The notes: generated by a model not told the origin, from the letters alone. A stretch of DNA of 27,677 bases from Phallusia fumigata (GCA_008931825.1 QXVZ01008347.1:1-27677); one strand, 5' to 3'; positions 9,721 through 20,165 are shown, counted from the stretch's first letter. Translations and numbers: made by a program.

Positions 9721-11440
9721 AGCAAGCACCAACTGTAGTACCGGAAAAGGAACCAAGTTTACTGCATTAGTGTGGAAAAAACCATATAAGTGGATGTGAT
9801 GTTTATCAAAAGTTAGTGTCGATGCCAAGGTAGGATAGTTTTTCGGCAATATTCAAGTACACGACCGTGCAAGGTAAGCAAGGTCTCCTCAGTTTACGTC
9901 CAGTAATGGGATTCTGTTCGAAACTTGTCAAACATTTTTTACACGTAAATGAGACCATTCACTGGGTTAACAACACAAGTCCAATAAAATACAACATAAA
10001 ACTTACCTCCAAATTATATGGGAAAAACCAAAAGCATCTTAGATGGGTAACTTTGGAGGATATGCTTGTTGATTGTCTTTGTTACATTTTACAATACCCT
10101 TGAAAGGATAGTTGTTGTATAACAAAAAGCAGTTGTGACATCACTAACATGATTCCTTGTACAGCTCCTTCTACGCACACACACTGTGATGCCATGAATC
10201 AACGCGTGGCATTTGTGGTTCCAGGCGCGTTCGGTTAATTGCCTCTGGGAAAAAAACACTACATAGAATTTTAGTTGACTGAAACAGTGGATTTGCAATA
10301 GTAAGTTGTGCTCAAGTGATACATGTAACATTTGAACACTTATTTTGCCGAGATTTTCACCACAATTAAAACCAACCCAATCAAAAATACAAAACTGCTG
10401 TATTATACACAACTGAATGTTTCTGAATGACAGAAGTTTTTAAGCGTGCTGCTCCTTCTATTTTCGACAGTTTCTAAGATTGGTCTGTCACGATAATCTA
10501 AATTTACCTTACTTCTACTATTCTTAAATTAGCAAATGTGAGATAACCTCCGATTTCAAATAGAAGGTCCGTTGTAAGCAGAAATAATTATCATTTGTTG
10601 CCATGTCGCGCTGTAGAGAATTTGGTTGGTAAAACTAATTTTGTTCAAGAACAACAAGTTTAATATGATGTACGAAACAAATGCTTGTAGGCAGAAGACG
10701 AAACGCGATTTTATTAGAGTAAAAATAACTCGATTTGTCCAAGGTTGTGATTCTCTTGTGTATCGCTTGTGTTTCCCTAAGCAAGAAACTTTCGGCATTG
10801 CTCCAACCCAGAGGAACCGAATAACTGTTGAACCAAACCACTGTCACCAACTTTCAAAATCAAAAAATCAAAAAATCCTGTTTAGAACCCCGGTCTTACG
10901 GAGAACCATTCACCAGGTTAAGAAGCACTGGTTTATGGCACTCGACCACGTACAAACAATTAAATCAAAAGTACATATATGTGTACAAATAGCAACGATT
11001 CTGATCCAGGGAGGTCAACAAAACAATTAAGCATAGTTGAATCATTAAAATCTTAAGCAGTTAACAATCGTCGACCAAGATTCTGAAACGTTATGAGTGC
11101 AACTGTAACCGTATTTGAAAGTACCAAAAATCAGCCTATGATGCATATTTTTTCACAGCAGATATAACCAAGCAACCAGTACTGAACTTCGACTACCTTC
11201 TGTTCAATTGACGTTTTCTTGCTTACAACGATGTTTCCCTCCATAACCTTTCTGTTCATGACACAACAATGAATGCTGTTATTTTGTAATAAACCTGCAA
11301 AACGCTTGTACAATTCTTTGTGCCAAAGGCCTTTCATTTTCAGCAAGGGTGGCGACAAAATGTGCAAAAACATTAAAGATAAACGTTTGGATCCTTTTCA
11401 ATTGATAGCAATAAAATATTTAACAACAATTTTAACCTAC
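9721..11440. other. Unrecognised intergenic DNA
   Basis: I see no supported exon. A 134-codon open frame at 10626-11030 has no recognisable domain, and its middle shares a repeat motif (attgctccaa.ccagaggaacc at 10797-10819) with the SINE tail at 25158-25179, so it is more likely repeat-derived. Confidence 0.4.
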
Positions 11441-11449
11441 TACAAGCTT

Positions 11450-11560
11450 TGCCCAGAAATTGGTTGTTATTGTGTACCCATCACGCAGTCATGTGGAAAG
11501 CTTTACGTCAATGCTAAAGTGCTGCGTTGGCTTGAAACTAGGTGCTTATTAGGCGGTTCA
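11450..11560 (+). repeat. Family intron segment S, inverted copy
   Basis: The reverse complement of this stretch matches 8925-9035 (cctagtttcaagccaacgca, then gcattgacgtaaag). It is followed at 11688 by a plus-strand relic of the Cys-rich exon, so order and orientation agree with a dead plus-strand unit. Confidence 0.55.
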
Positions 11561-11687
11561 AATTCACCTTCGGTTTGGGCGAAAACAACTCCCAATTTGG
11601 ATGTGGGGTCTAAAATATGCCACTTGACCCAACTCCGCAAATGAACTTGTTGTGCTGGGTTGTTTTTATTTCATTTTTGCTCAGTTT

Positions 11688-11755
11688 ACCAGCGAGTTAC
11701 TGTAGCTACTTGAAATGAAACTGCACAGATTATTCGTGATCTTCTATGATTTTTT
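11688..11755 (+). pseudogene. Remnant of the CYCDASC exon
   Basis: The plus strand reads CSVYQRVTVAT, a stop, then NETAQIIRD, a relic of CSVYQQVVAATCNGTAQMISD. The in-frame TGA falls at the place of the cysteine codon in unit 2. Confidence 0.6.
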
Positions 11756-12034
11756 TACTATCTTTTAGGTGATTATGTACACTAAAACCCTAACTATTTG
11801 CTTTGAAAGGAGTTTCACAGACATTTATTATCATCGCTTTCATGTATTGTTTGGGTAACGGTGAAAACAGAATCATGTACAAAGTTTGGGTAAAGAGCAA
11901 AATTATTGTTGGTATTAAGCGTTGTTTTGAAATATTGAATATTGTTTCAGTTAGTAAGCGTTGTATACACGTGTGGGTTATAGACATGCTGTACATTCTT
12001 TTGATAAAAACCCCTTGGCACATCTTTGTCATAT

Positions 12035-15000
12035 CTATTCGCAAAAGTGAAACGACAAGGACAACAAGGCAGTAATTAGGAACAGACGATAGACAGAAGG
12101 ATTTAATCGATTTCCACTGCTGCAACCAGTGCCACTGATAATCCTGCAAAAAAGCAGTCTTGTTATAAAAGCTTAAAGAGAAGTTGTCAATCTTGTTGTA
12201 GGCCGTCTAACTGATGGCAAGAGGCTTTTGCATTTATGCAACAAATTTGCACTTGTAAGGTTGTGGGTTCTAATCCCACATCGGCCTCTTGTGTTGTCTT
12301 CAGCAAGCATTGAAAACCCAAATCCAAAGCATACTAGTAGAGAGAAACAAAAGTGAAAGTAAACTATTGTCAACATTTAATGAAGAGCTAATAAAAATGT
12401 TCTAACGAAACACACAAACAGCGGGACAGATTGACGACGGGTTCATTTGGACACAACCAGATTCAGGCTTTTAGCAAACACGACATCGTATGTGGTTGCA
12501 AGCACATCTGTGCGAAAGAACCGAGAGACAAGTCATTTACATCGCCAAGTTAATTTACCCGTCGCCTGTGTAGTTCTGTGGGCAAGTGCAAGATGCTCCC
12601 AGTTGCGGTGCAGGGTAATCCCCACAAATAGCTTCGGTGGCGCAGTTTGTTCGAGTTTCGTTACAGAAGTCGATGTCGGTGCAATACGATACGTCTGGGA
12701 ACAAAATGTATTGTTTCAATGCTTTTATGTTGAGTCGATGTCTCTGAGTTGATTTAGATCTGACTTTTTGAGTTTGTTGGTTCGTATCCGTCTCTGCAAT
12801 CGCACAAATATTGATCTCCTCTTGTGACGCAGACTGAAGTGTTATCGCACGCATTGAAGGATGGATCACATAAATCGAAATCTGAGAAGTAAAAACAGAA
12901 TTGCTATTGCATAGTAATATTGCATATTGTTGGGTATTTCAAACAGATAAGTTGCGTATAGTATTTTAACTCTGTCCTGACGCAACACACAACTTACTCG
13001 GAAGGCGGACGTCTCTGTTAACTTCACAATCAGCAGATGAGCAATATGTTTGTGACGTAACGTTGTCGTACAGTGAGGTAATCGTGTATGTGTAGTTATG
13101 TCCTGGTACCAATCCGCTCAGCGCCACCTGGTGACCATTCAAGGTGTTGTAACAAGAATTTTCGAGCTCGGAAATTGTCCCGAAAATTTTTGCCGTTTCG
13201 ATGTGCTAAAAATAAAATGTTGTGTGTGTACTAATCTATTAGAAAATTAATTTGATATTTTCTATGCAGAGATACATTGATAATATGGTCGGAGAACGAC
13301 TGTCATACAACGATACCGTATGATGAATGTTTTTGTTTTTTCCCTGGAGTCAAATATGGTATTTTGAGAATAAAGAACAAGCTATTCTTAAAGTTTCTGA
13401 GCATTACAGACACAGTATAATATTTATCACACAGGAACCTTATCACCGTTGAGTTTGTCCTCAGAAAACTGTTGAAAAGTTTAAATCTACTTAAAAAACT
13501 AACTCCTTGTTCGATCATGGTAATGGCGTTATCCAATGATGTTATGGAAACGATAAATCCTTGAAGGTTTTCCTGGGCAACCGGTCGAAACCACGTGACT
13601 GTAAGTGTGAGAGTCCCGGATGTTAAGTTGGCTGACGTCATCTCATGCACGACATAAGGTTGAAGTAATGTCACATCCAACAAATCTAAGAGACAGAGAT
13701 ATTTTGGATTGCTTTCACACGCGACATATTAACAACATCTCTTCACCAAAAATGTCCTACAGAAAACAGGAATAAAATATTTTACCATGATATAAAAAGC
13801 CAAGTCGCACAAAATGTTTTTGCTCAAGGCAAATTGTCTATTGAATTTAGCTTACCGCAACAAGGCGATGGTGAACGGAAGGGTGATCTTTGGTTTAAGG
13901 CAGAAACTGTTGCTGCGCAGTCCACGTTATCAGTGTTGTTTGCCGATGCATGTTGACTTCCAACAAATTGTCTGTGGTATGGGTCAAAACGGCAAAACAA
14001 TAAATTTAAGGTAGTTTGTTATTACTACATCTACTACACAAAAGCATGACTTTGGATTAAAAACCTGTTGTTATTTTTCAATGTGCGACACCAAGATCAA
14101 ACTTTTAGGCAGTTTCAATGTCCAAGAACGCTGTGTTGTATGGTTGACAACAGCGCACTGTAAGTTATTGAATTACAAACACTTCACCTGTAATAGAAGA
14201 AAAGTTCTGCTTGATAAGTTTGCTGGAAATCCACGATAAAAGTTGCAGAACGAAGATACTGAAAAACAAATGTTAACATGTTGCGAACAGTAACTTAAGT
14301 TCTATTCATAACATCTTCTCGGCCTTTGATGAGTGATTCCTACGAATTAGCAAATCCTTTTAGTCTCACCAATGACGGCCTTTATTCACCTATCTCACCC
14401 TGGTGTCGCAGCGCTTCCCTTGTATATGACTACATGAATTTGTTGATGTATTTATCTTGATGTACAAAAATAGTTTTAGTTTTCATGTATGTTTAAAAAC
14501 GGTGAGCTGGACAAACGTATTTTTGTCTTTCACAAAATCATCGAAAAAACTTGGACGCTATTTTTAAATGAAAAAACATTACAATAATGTTGTGGAAAAA
14601 TATTTTTATATTCATAAAATAATAATGTAAACAAGAAAATTTGCACCACACACATTTTTATCTAACGCCAAGAAATCAAAGAATGCAACCGATAAATGTT
14701 ACCGATAACAAAATAAACCAGAAGGAAATAATTACTTTGCTGTATGGAGTAAACCTTTGGTCACTGATCATTTGTGCAGTTCCACTGGGAATAGCTGCAA
14801 CAACTTGCTGGTAAACTGAGCACGATGCATCGCAGTAACATGAAGAAATAAATGCTCTACTTTGAACAGCACTAACAGTGCATGGCGGAGTTGCAGGCAA
14901 GCTTGTGCATTCTGGTCCTCCGATCCAAATGTGAGGCAGTCTAGAAGCAAAAAATAAAGCATAATCTAATGGATTATGCTTTTGGAATTCGACAAGAAAT

Positions 15001-15892
15001 CTGGTTTTCAATGAATTCATCAATTAGAGAGATAGATTATTTTCCCAATCAAGCTAAGAAAGTGAGGGTTTAAGACCGCACACACGCATTACATGGTTTA
15101 ACTTTGACCTGAAAGAAGCAGCGTATGTATTTCTGTTGACCAATTTCCGTGTCATTGCATTTGGAAATGGAATTTGCAACGCTTGCATTGCGGTGTCTAG
15201 GGGATGACGCAAACTTACTGTGGCACGCAAGGTTGTGTCGGTTGCAACGGAGGCTGGCTGCTGTTGCTGGTTGACGAAACTTTCAACAAAAGTCCATCAA
15301 TTACCTCTGCAAGTAACAAAAATATCAGTGTGTGCACGTTTCGGATTCATCTTACACAGACAGAAACAAAAACCTTTAATTATCTTCATAGCAGAAAAAT
15401 GTCATACCTATATTTTCAACGACCCACGAAACATGAAGGCGAACTTTTGTGAGATCATTCAGCGATGAACTTGCATCAAACTTCATTGACAGCGATTGTA
15501 TCCGAACATTGTCAAACCCATATGTACCTTGAAACCAAACAACGATCAACAATATACATATTGAACATTGAAATGTTTATTACCTGGGAAAAAAAAACCC
15601 ACAAACAGCAACAAACACTACTCTACAAAAAAACTATCAAAATGTTTTTTTAACCAAGCAACTTACCTGGAATTCTGATGAAATTACTAACTTGGCAATC
15701 ACCAGAGGAGCAGTAAGTTTGTGACGTCACGTCATCGTAGATTGACGTAATCGTGTATGTGTAGTTATACCCTCGTCGCAACCCGGTCAGTGACACCTGG
15801 CTACCGTATGATGTGTTGTAACATGAATCTTCCAGATCCGACAAAGGCACAGGAATNCTGCGATCATTCAAGCTTGATCGTGATTCGATATT
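12035..15892 (-). CDS. Unit 3: FN3 / Cys-rich / FN3 / EGF-EGF GPI-type surface protein (5' end missing)
   Basis: Eleven minus-strand exons fit: 15892-15667, 15527-15408, 15306-15219, 14940-14736, 14258-14188, 13971-13856, 13685-13504, 13205-12998, 12881-12765, 12694-12559 and 12143-12035. They total 1578 nt, exactly 526 codons with the stop, and no phase conflict. In visible-residue numbering: 1-75 end of an FN3 domain (GLRRGYNYTYTITSIYDD); 76-145 start of a second FN3 (VRLHVSWVV, IDGLLLKVSS) and a linker ending CVPQ; 146-213 Cys-rich with CYCDASC; 214-275 spacer with NNTDNVDC; 276-405 complete FN3 (VTLLQPYVV, VTWFRP, GLVPGHNYTYTITSLYD); 406-447 EGF1 with six cysteines; 448-497 EGF2 (DIDFCNETRTNC ... 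CTCPQNYTGDG); 498-525 hydrophobic tail (SVYRLFLITALLSLSFHF) typical of GPI attachment. Several NxT sites fit an extracellular protein. The first exon with a signal peptide is not identified. Two splice sites are weak (AAAAA|gtcaga after EGF1; tttcaag before 15892). One N lies in the first exon. It is the best candidate for a live copy. Confidence 0.7.
12200..12287 (+). repeat. tRNA-derived SINE head in last intron of unit 3
   Basis: The plus strand starts aggccg and ends cggcct, a 6-bp acceptor-like stem, and has the B-box-like motif gggttctaatccc about 20 bases from the end. It is antisense to unit 3 and sits in the intron between EGF2 and the tail exon, as in unit 1. It is a tRNA pseudogene or SINE, since the arms between the boxes do not form a normal cloverleaf. 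Confidence 0.7.
14188..14258 (-). other. 71-nt exon of unit 3 matching the unit 2 micro-exon
   Basis: It lies between tgtttttcag and gtgaagtg and encodes YLRSATFIVDFQQTY and then QAELFFYY plus two bases. It enters in phase 0 and leaves in phase 2. Its last 17 bases correspond to the whole exon 5876-5892 of unit 2. Confidence 0.6.
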
Positions 15893-16140
15893 CTTGAAAT
15901 CATCAGAGTCAAAATGTTTACGTGTAATACTGATACACAACTCACATTCAATAAACAAAAAATATTCTGTTGCGTAATATTTTTGCAAACTGCAAGGGAA
16001 CGGTTTTCGACTAAAAATAATCTGTTTTTAAATCAACTTCTGTCAATGGTTTAAAAGCATTTCTGACGCACAAAATACAAGCGTGGATGTTTCTGAACTG
16101 AAGGCCCAAAAGCCGCACCCTACTACAACTGTTGGTTGCG

Positions 16141-16300
16141 AACTTAACCCAAAACTTTCCGTGTCACGGTGCATGGAGATGAAATTTGCAACGTTAGTAC
16201 TGTGGTATTTGGTGTTTGGCACGGCATTTTGTTGAATTGGCTGTTTCACTTGCTTGATTGAATATGAGCATTTGAGGTTTGCTGTTCTTGCAATTATTGG
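16141..16300 (-). repeat. Family 5' repeat R upstream of unit 3
   Basis: About 160 bp match 18363-18522 directly, with only scattered differences (ttggcacggcattttgttg in both), and 4541-4675 inverted. It stands upstream of the first readable exon of unit 3 in gene orientation. The minus strand holds an open frame with PIQQNAVPNTKYHS that is also open at 18.4 kb. Whether this is a 5' coding exon, a UTR or only repeat is undecided. Confidence 0.6.
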
Positions 16301-16910
16301 ATAGTTATTGCTTTTGCAAATAAGCTAAGGGCACAACCTACAGCCGTTGATACTATTCCGTAAGGCCGCCCACATATTAAAAATAGATTATGGCGACTCT
16401 ACATTGATAAAACATTCATTCCAAATTAGGCATTTTATTACACATTATATGGTACGAGTAAATCCCAATACATCATAATACGTAATTCACCAAATATAAC
16501 GTCTGTGACACCGCCTGCAATTGCGAAGAGGTTATGCACCCCTGCAAGGATTGCATGCTTCACGGTGTTCTAAACATGAAGGTCAAGGCAAGGGCGTTTT
16601 GTTCACCCGAACAATTTTTATGCTCAGGCCATAAGCAACTGTTTTGATTGGCAGATGTGTACTTGCAGATGAATGCAAATTTTCCTGACCTATTTTTTGG
16701 AAATTCAAATTTTTTTAAGTGGTCGGTAGGTGAGGTGTTAGCAGTTTTATTAACGGGTAAATTGATGTGGAATGCATAAACATAGTAACGATCAAACGCA
16801 AAAAGTTTACCTGCCAAGCAAATAATGTTTTTGCAAAATGCTATTTGCAAAAGTTGCCACTTCATTTCCGCAATGCAATCAGTTAATTAATGTTGTATAA
16901 TGCACATAAA
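16301..16910. other. Unrecognised DNA upstream of unit 3
   Basis: A minus-strand open frame of 101 codons (16865-16560) has Asn/Lys-rich sequence with CKYTSANQNSC and CLWPEHKNC. It resembles no domain I know and has no clear splice sites. The missing 5' exons of unit 3 may lie here. Confidence 0.3.
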
Positions 16911-16913
16911 CTA

Positions 16914-16975
16914 CGCCAAGATGGCCAAGTGGTAAGCTCGAATGCCTTGTGCTCACAAATTAAGGTCACCAACTT
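16914..16975 (+). repeat. Partial tRNA-like SINE head
   Basis: The motif cgccaagatggccaagtgg matches the start of the element at 25051 (gccaaggtggccgagtgg), including the A-box region. The stretch gctcgaatgccttgtgctc recurs at about 26894-26914. No B box follows, so it is a fragment. Confidence 0.5.
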
Positions 16976-17870
16976 AAAAAAAACGAAAAAATCAAATACA
17001 AAGATATCCAACGGAATTGCAATGAGGCAGGTAGCTCGACGATGGACCCATTGCGAGCAAAATGCATTCAGGCGTTGTTCCGCCACCGGATGATAAAAAT
17101 GCAACAAACAAACTTTGTTTTCGCATTTCTTATCTAGCGCTCTTGAAAACTATTCGTCCATTGCATGTTCTGTGCACCAAGCATTCCACCAGCAAGCTAA
17201 TTGAGTTCGATCAGGTTCATTACATGCAGTCCGTAATGTGGTTGAGTGGTTGAATAATTATGTTGAGGTTGAAAAATAGTCGCTGCGAACGTAATTGTAG
17301 CTCGCACGGTATTGTCCTAAAATCAAGGAGCAATCCCATTTGTTACGCCGAACTGCCTCCTCTTCCTTGACCTGTACGAAATTAATCTTGCTTCTATACT
17401 CTACTAAAAATAGAATCAAAATTTTCAAGTCTGCGAGTTTTTCGCTTGCAAATCATCTATAAACAATGAGAAGATACACAAATAGGAAGCTTTTCCATGT
17501 ATGAAGTAAATATTTCGTACAAGCTCATTTGCAGAGTTGCGGGCAGTTTAAAATACATCTATGGACCGGTAGTTAATGGTTTTATTGTTCAATCTCTTTT
17601 TGTTTGTTTTTGGTGATTTAGTTCACGTATGTAGGCTGTATGCTGCAGATATCACAATATTTTTTGGAAAAAAATTTAACCAAGGACGCGGATATAAAAC
17701 AAAAACAGTGCAAAAAACTTCTTGCAAAAAACATGACAAACTTTTAAAAAAAGGTAGAAGATCATGGCGTTCACGAAAAAAATGTTCGCACTGTGCTTTT
17801 TCACACGCAGACGTTTACCTTTTTTTGTATGTGAAATGTGTAAAAAATAGCGTTGGGTTTAAATCAGTCT
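16976..17870. other. Non-coding flank of peptide gene 1
   Basis: No domain or confident exon was recognised. A TATA-like gatataaaac lies at about 17690, roughly 190 bases before the peptide start, which is far for a direct core promoter unless a 5' UTR is present. Confidence 0.3.
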
Positions 17871-17884
17871 GGTTTACAAGCAAG

Positions 17885-18255
17885 ATGTTGTACTCAAGAA
17901 TTGTCTTTACGTTTTTTTTGTTGACTTCGATCGCTGTAGCGACGGATGGCTGTATTTTTGGAAAACTGCGCGGCAGGGGTATGTTGTTTACTGTTTTGCA
18001 GAAAAAATCTATGTCTAAATGTTCACTTTGTGTCACTAAATCAACACGTTTTAACTATCAAGCAAATCTTCAACCTTCGATAAAAATTTTAAAAAAGTAT
18101 TCAAAAATGTTGCATTTGCTCTTTTTTAGCTGTCGTCAGTGCGAGACAGGCGTTCGACGGAGAATAATGACCTGAATCCTGATGAATTCAATTTGGGCTC
18201 AGTCAGGAAACGTCATGCGTGGAGAAATGCTTCAGCCCAAAACAACAAGTATTAG
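17885..18255 (+). CDS. Secreted short peptide precursor, copy 1
   Basis: Two exons, 17885-17978 and 18140-18255, give 69 residues. Residues 1-19 (MLYSRIVFTFFLLTSIAVA) are a clear signal peptide. The mature part starts TDGCIFGKLRGR, then has an acidic Asn-rich middle (STENNDLNPDEFNLG) and a basic SVRKRHAWRN end with a dibasic KR site. The first exon ends in phase 1 (G|gtatgt). The acceptor that restores the frame is gtcgtcag|TG at 18139, 10 nt inside the position used by copy 2. Use of the upstream acceptor (ttttttag at 18129) would end in a stop after 12 codons. I know no family that matches. Host-defence peptide or peptide hormone are both possible and unproven. The single cysteine is absent from copy 2. 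Confidence 0.55.
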
Positions 18256-18269
18256 AAGCAACATCTTTC

Positions 18270-18360
18270 AAAAAGCCAGAAAATGCTACAGTGTAATCAC
18301 TTCTGTATTATATGTGATAAAATAGCAAAATATAACAAGATGTTGGCAATCGTTGTTTTG
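18270..18360 (+). repeat. Direct repeat T flanking repeat R, left copy
   Basis: The stretch ending caaaatataacaagatgttg and then gcaatcgttgttttg is repeated at 18588-18675. Only one copy exists in the sister module (19680-19768). The two copies bracket the repeat R insertion. Confidence 0.6.
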
Positions 18361-18362
18361 CA

Positions 18363-18522
18363 AATTTAACCCAAAATTTTCCGTGTCACAGTGCATGAAG
18401 ATGGAAATTGCAATGTTAGCACTGTGGTATTTCGTGTTTGGCACGGCATTTTGTTGAATTGGCTGTTTCACTTGCTTGATTGATCATGAGCATTTGAGGT
18501 TTGCTGTTCTTGCGATTATTCG
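18363..18522 (-). repeat. Family 5' repeat R inside the peptide module
   Basis: It is a copy of 16141-16300 in the same orientation, about 160 bp. It is missing from the second peptide module (19.7 kb), so it is specific to module 1. Confidence 0.7.
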
Positions 18523-18587
18523 ATTTCTAATTTACATTTGTGGAAAATATTTTTGCCGTTGAAATGTACAAGCATTTTATTTTGCAA

Positions 18588-18675
18588 AAAGCCTGGAAAA
18601 GCTACGAAAAATCACTGAGGTGTTATAAATGATGAAATCGCAAAATATAACAAGTGTTTGGCAACCGTTGTTTTG
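18588..18675 (+). repeat. Direct repeat T flanking repeat R, right copy
   Basis: It is the second copy of the stretch at 18270-18360 (gaaatcgcaaaatataacaa, then ggcaaccgttgttttg), somewhat diverged. Confidence 0.6.
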
Positions 18676-18899
18676 TGGTACCAACAATTGATTGTACTAA
18701 GCAGAAAGTGGAAGATAGAACATCAGACACTTATTTAGAAAGAATACATAATTTTGGTTGACGTTTTTTAAACTGTTTCTAAATGAATGAAAAATGTGCT
18801 TGTGGACGAATGTTAAGGATACGCGACAGGTAAATTCATCGTCGGCGTTTTTTTTAAAAAAAACAATTTTTGGAAAGTAGTCTTCTAACCAAATTCTAT

Positions 18900-18990
18900 G
18901 TATGAAGTAAACAGTTGGTCATCAATCATCTTGTAACCTAAAGTGTAAGTAACTTGCTGTTATACTCACCACAATGGATAATAAAATAAA
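18900..18990 (-). pseudogene. Strongly decayed remnant of the CYCDASC exon
   Basis: The plus-strand sequence gtaaacagttggtcatc and aacttgctgttatactcacc follows the pattern of unit 3 at 14748-14825 (gtaaacctttggtcactg, aacttgctggtaaactgag). It carries stops in all frames. The same relic occurs at 19995-20080, so it was duplicated with the peptide module. Confidence 0.5.
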
Positions 18991-19300
18991 CAAATTACTC
19001 TCAACAACAAGTTTAAAACGCGACTGCCTAAATCGCCAAGGCAGCGATTTATTGTTTACGTCAAGCGTTTAACTTGACTGGTGACAAGCTCTAAAAAATA
19101 GTGCTTCCGACAAAAAATACCTTTTTCTTAGTTTTCTAAAGTGGTAGGAAATCACATTACAACGGTCGGAAAAGCATTTATTGGCAGAGCGATTTTTGCA
19201 CTCATAGGAGTTTATCTTTTTCACACACAAGCATTTAGAAAAACATAAATACAAAGATGTGTTTCCTGCGTTTGAAGCAGTTGTATGGTTTGCAAGCAAG

Positions 19301-19649
19301 ATGTGGTACTTGAGAATTATTTTCATGTGTTTTCTGTTCACTTCGATCGCTATAGCGACGGATGGCTTTATTTTTGGAAAACTGCGCGGCAACGGGGTAT
19401 GTTGTTTATTGTCTTGAATAAAAATCTTTGCCAAAATGTTGAATTTGTGTCACCTACACCAAAAAGGTTTTTGAAAATAACTAGATTCTCAACGTTCAAA
19501 ATACGTCTAAAATTTAAAAAATGTTGCATTTGCTCTACTTGCAGTTGTCGTCACTGCAAGACAGGGGTTCGACGGAGAATAACAACCTGAATCCTGATGA
19601 ATTCAATTTAGGTTTAGTCAAAAAACGTCATGCTTGGAGAAATACTTAA
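19301..19649 (+). CDS. Secreted short peptide precursor, copy 2
   Basis: Two exons, 19301-19396 and 19545-19649, give 66 residues and a stop. The signal peptide is MWYLRIIFMCFLFTSIAIA. The mature part begins TDGFIFGKLRGNG, continues LSSLQDRGSTENNNLNPDEF and ends NLGLVKKRHAWRNT. Exon 1 ends in phase 0 (GGG|gtatgt) and exon 2 starts at cttgcag|TTG, a strong acceptor, so this copy needs no special splicing and is probably the ancestral form. A KKR site just before HAWRNT could release a short C-terminal peptide. The ATG context ggtttgcaagcaagATG is shared with copy 1. I assign no function. Confidence 0.65.
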
Positions 19650-19679
19650 CTCCAAAACAACAAGTAGAAGCCACATCTT

Positions 19680-20165
19680 TGAAATGCCTGTAAATGCTAC
19701 AATGTATTCACTTTTGTATTATATGTGATGAAATGGCAAAATATAACAAGATGTTGGCAATTGTTGTTTTGTTGCACCTACATTTGACGGAACTATAAGC
19801 AGGAAGGGAATTTGGAACACCTAAAACTTATTTGGGAAGAATAGACAATTTTGAAATAGGTTTTTAAAACTTTTTTATGTTCATAAAAAATGTGCCTGAG
19901 CACGAATGTTAAGAATACGCGACTGGTAATTCATTGGTTAACGTTTTTTCCAAAAAATACATTTTTTGGAATGTCGTCCTGTAACCAAATTCGATGTACG
20001 GAGTAAACAGTTGGTCACAAATCATCTTGTAACTTAAAGTGTAAGTAACTTGCTGTCATACTCAGCACAATGGATAGCAACAATATTAACAAATTACTCT
20101 CAACAACAAGTTTAAAACGCTACTGCCTAAATCGCCAAGGCAGCGATTTAGTGTTGACGTCAAGC
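19680..20165 (+). repeat. Downstream half of the peptide module, copy 2
   Basis: It matches 18588-19075 along its length, including agtaaacagttggtca, actctcaacaacaagtttaa and atcgccaaggcagcgattta. With the genes themselves this makes a tandem duplication of roughly 1 kb or more (17.87-19.08 and 19.27-20.17 kb). Confidence 0.75.
19995..20080 (-). pseudogene. Strongly decayed remnant of the CYCDASC exon, second copy
   Basis: It is the counterpart of 18900-18990 in the duplicated module, with the same loss of frame. It has no coding value but fixes the orientation (minus) of the lost unit. Confidence 0.5.

Noticed and set aside
10626..11030. 134-codon open frame
   Set aside because: It has no domain, signal peptide or splice context, and part of it is shared with a SINE tail.
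12173..12376. Minus-strand open frame with GIRTHNL
   Set aside because: This is the translated tRNA-SINE in the intron of unit 3.
17576..18175. 199-codon open frame
   Set aside because: It contains the peptide exon in frame at 17885-17978 but runs through the intron and upstream AT-rich DNA. Copy 2 shows the real start and the intron.
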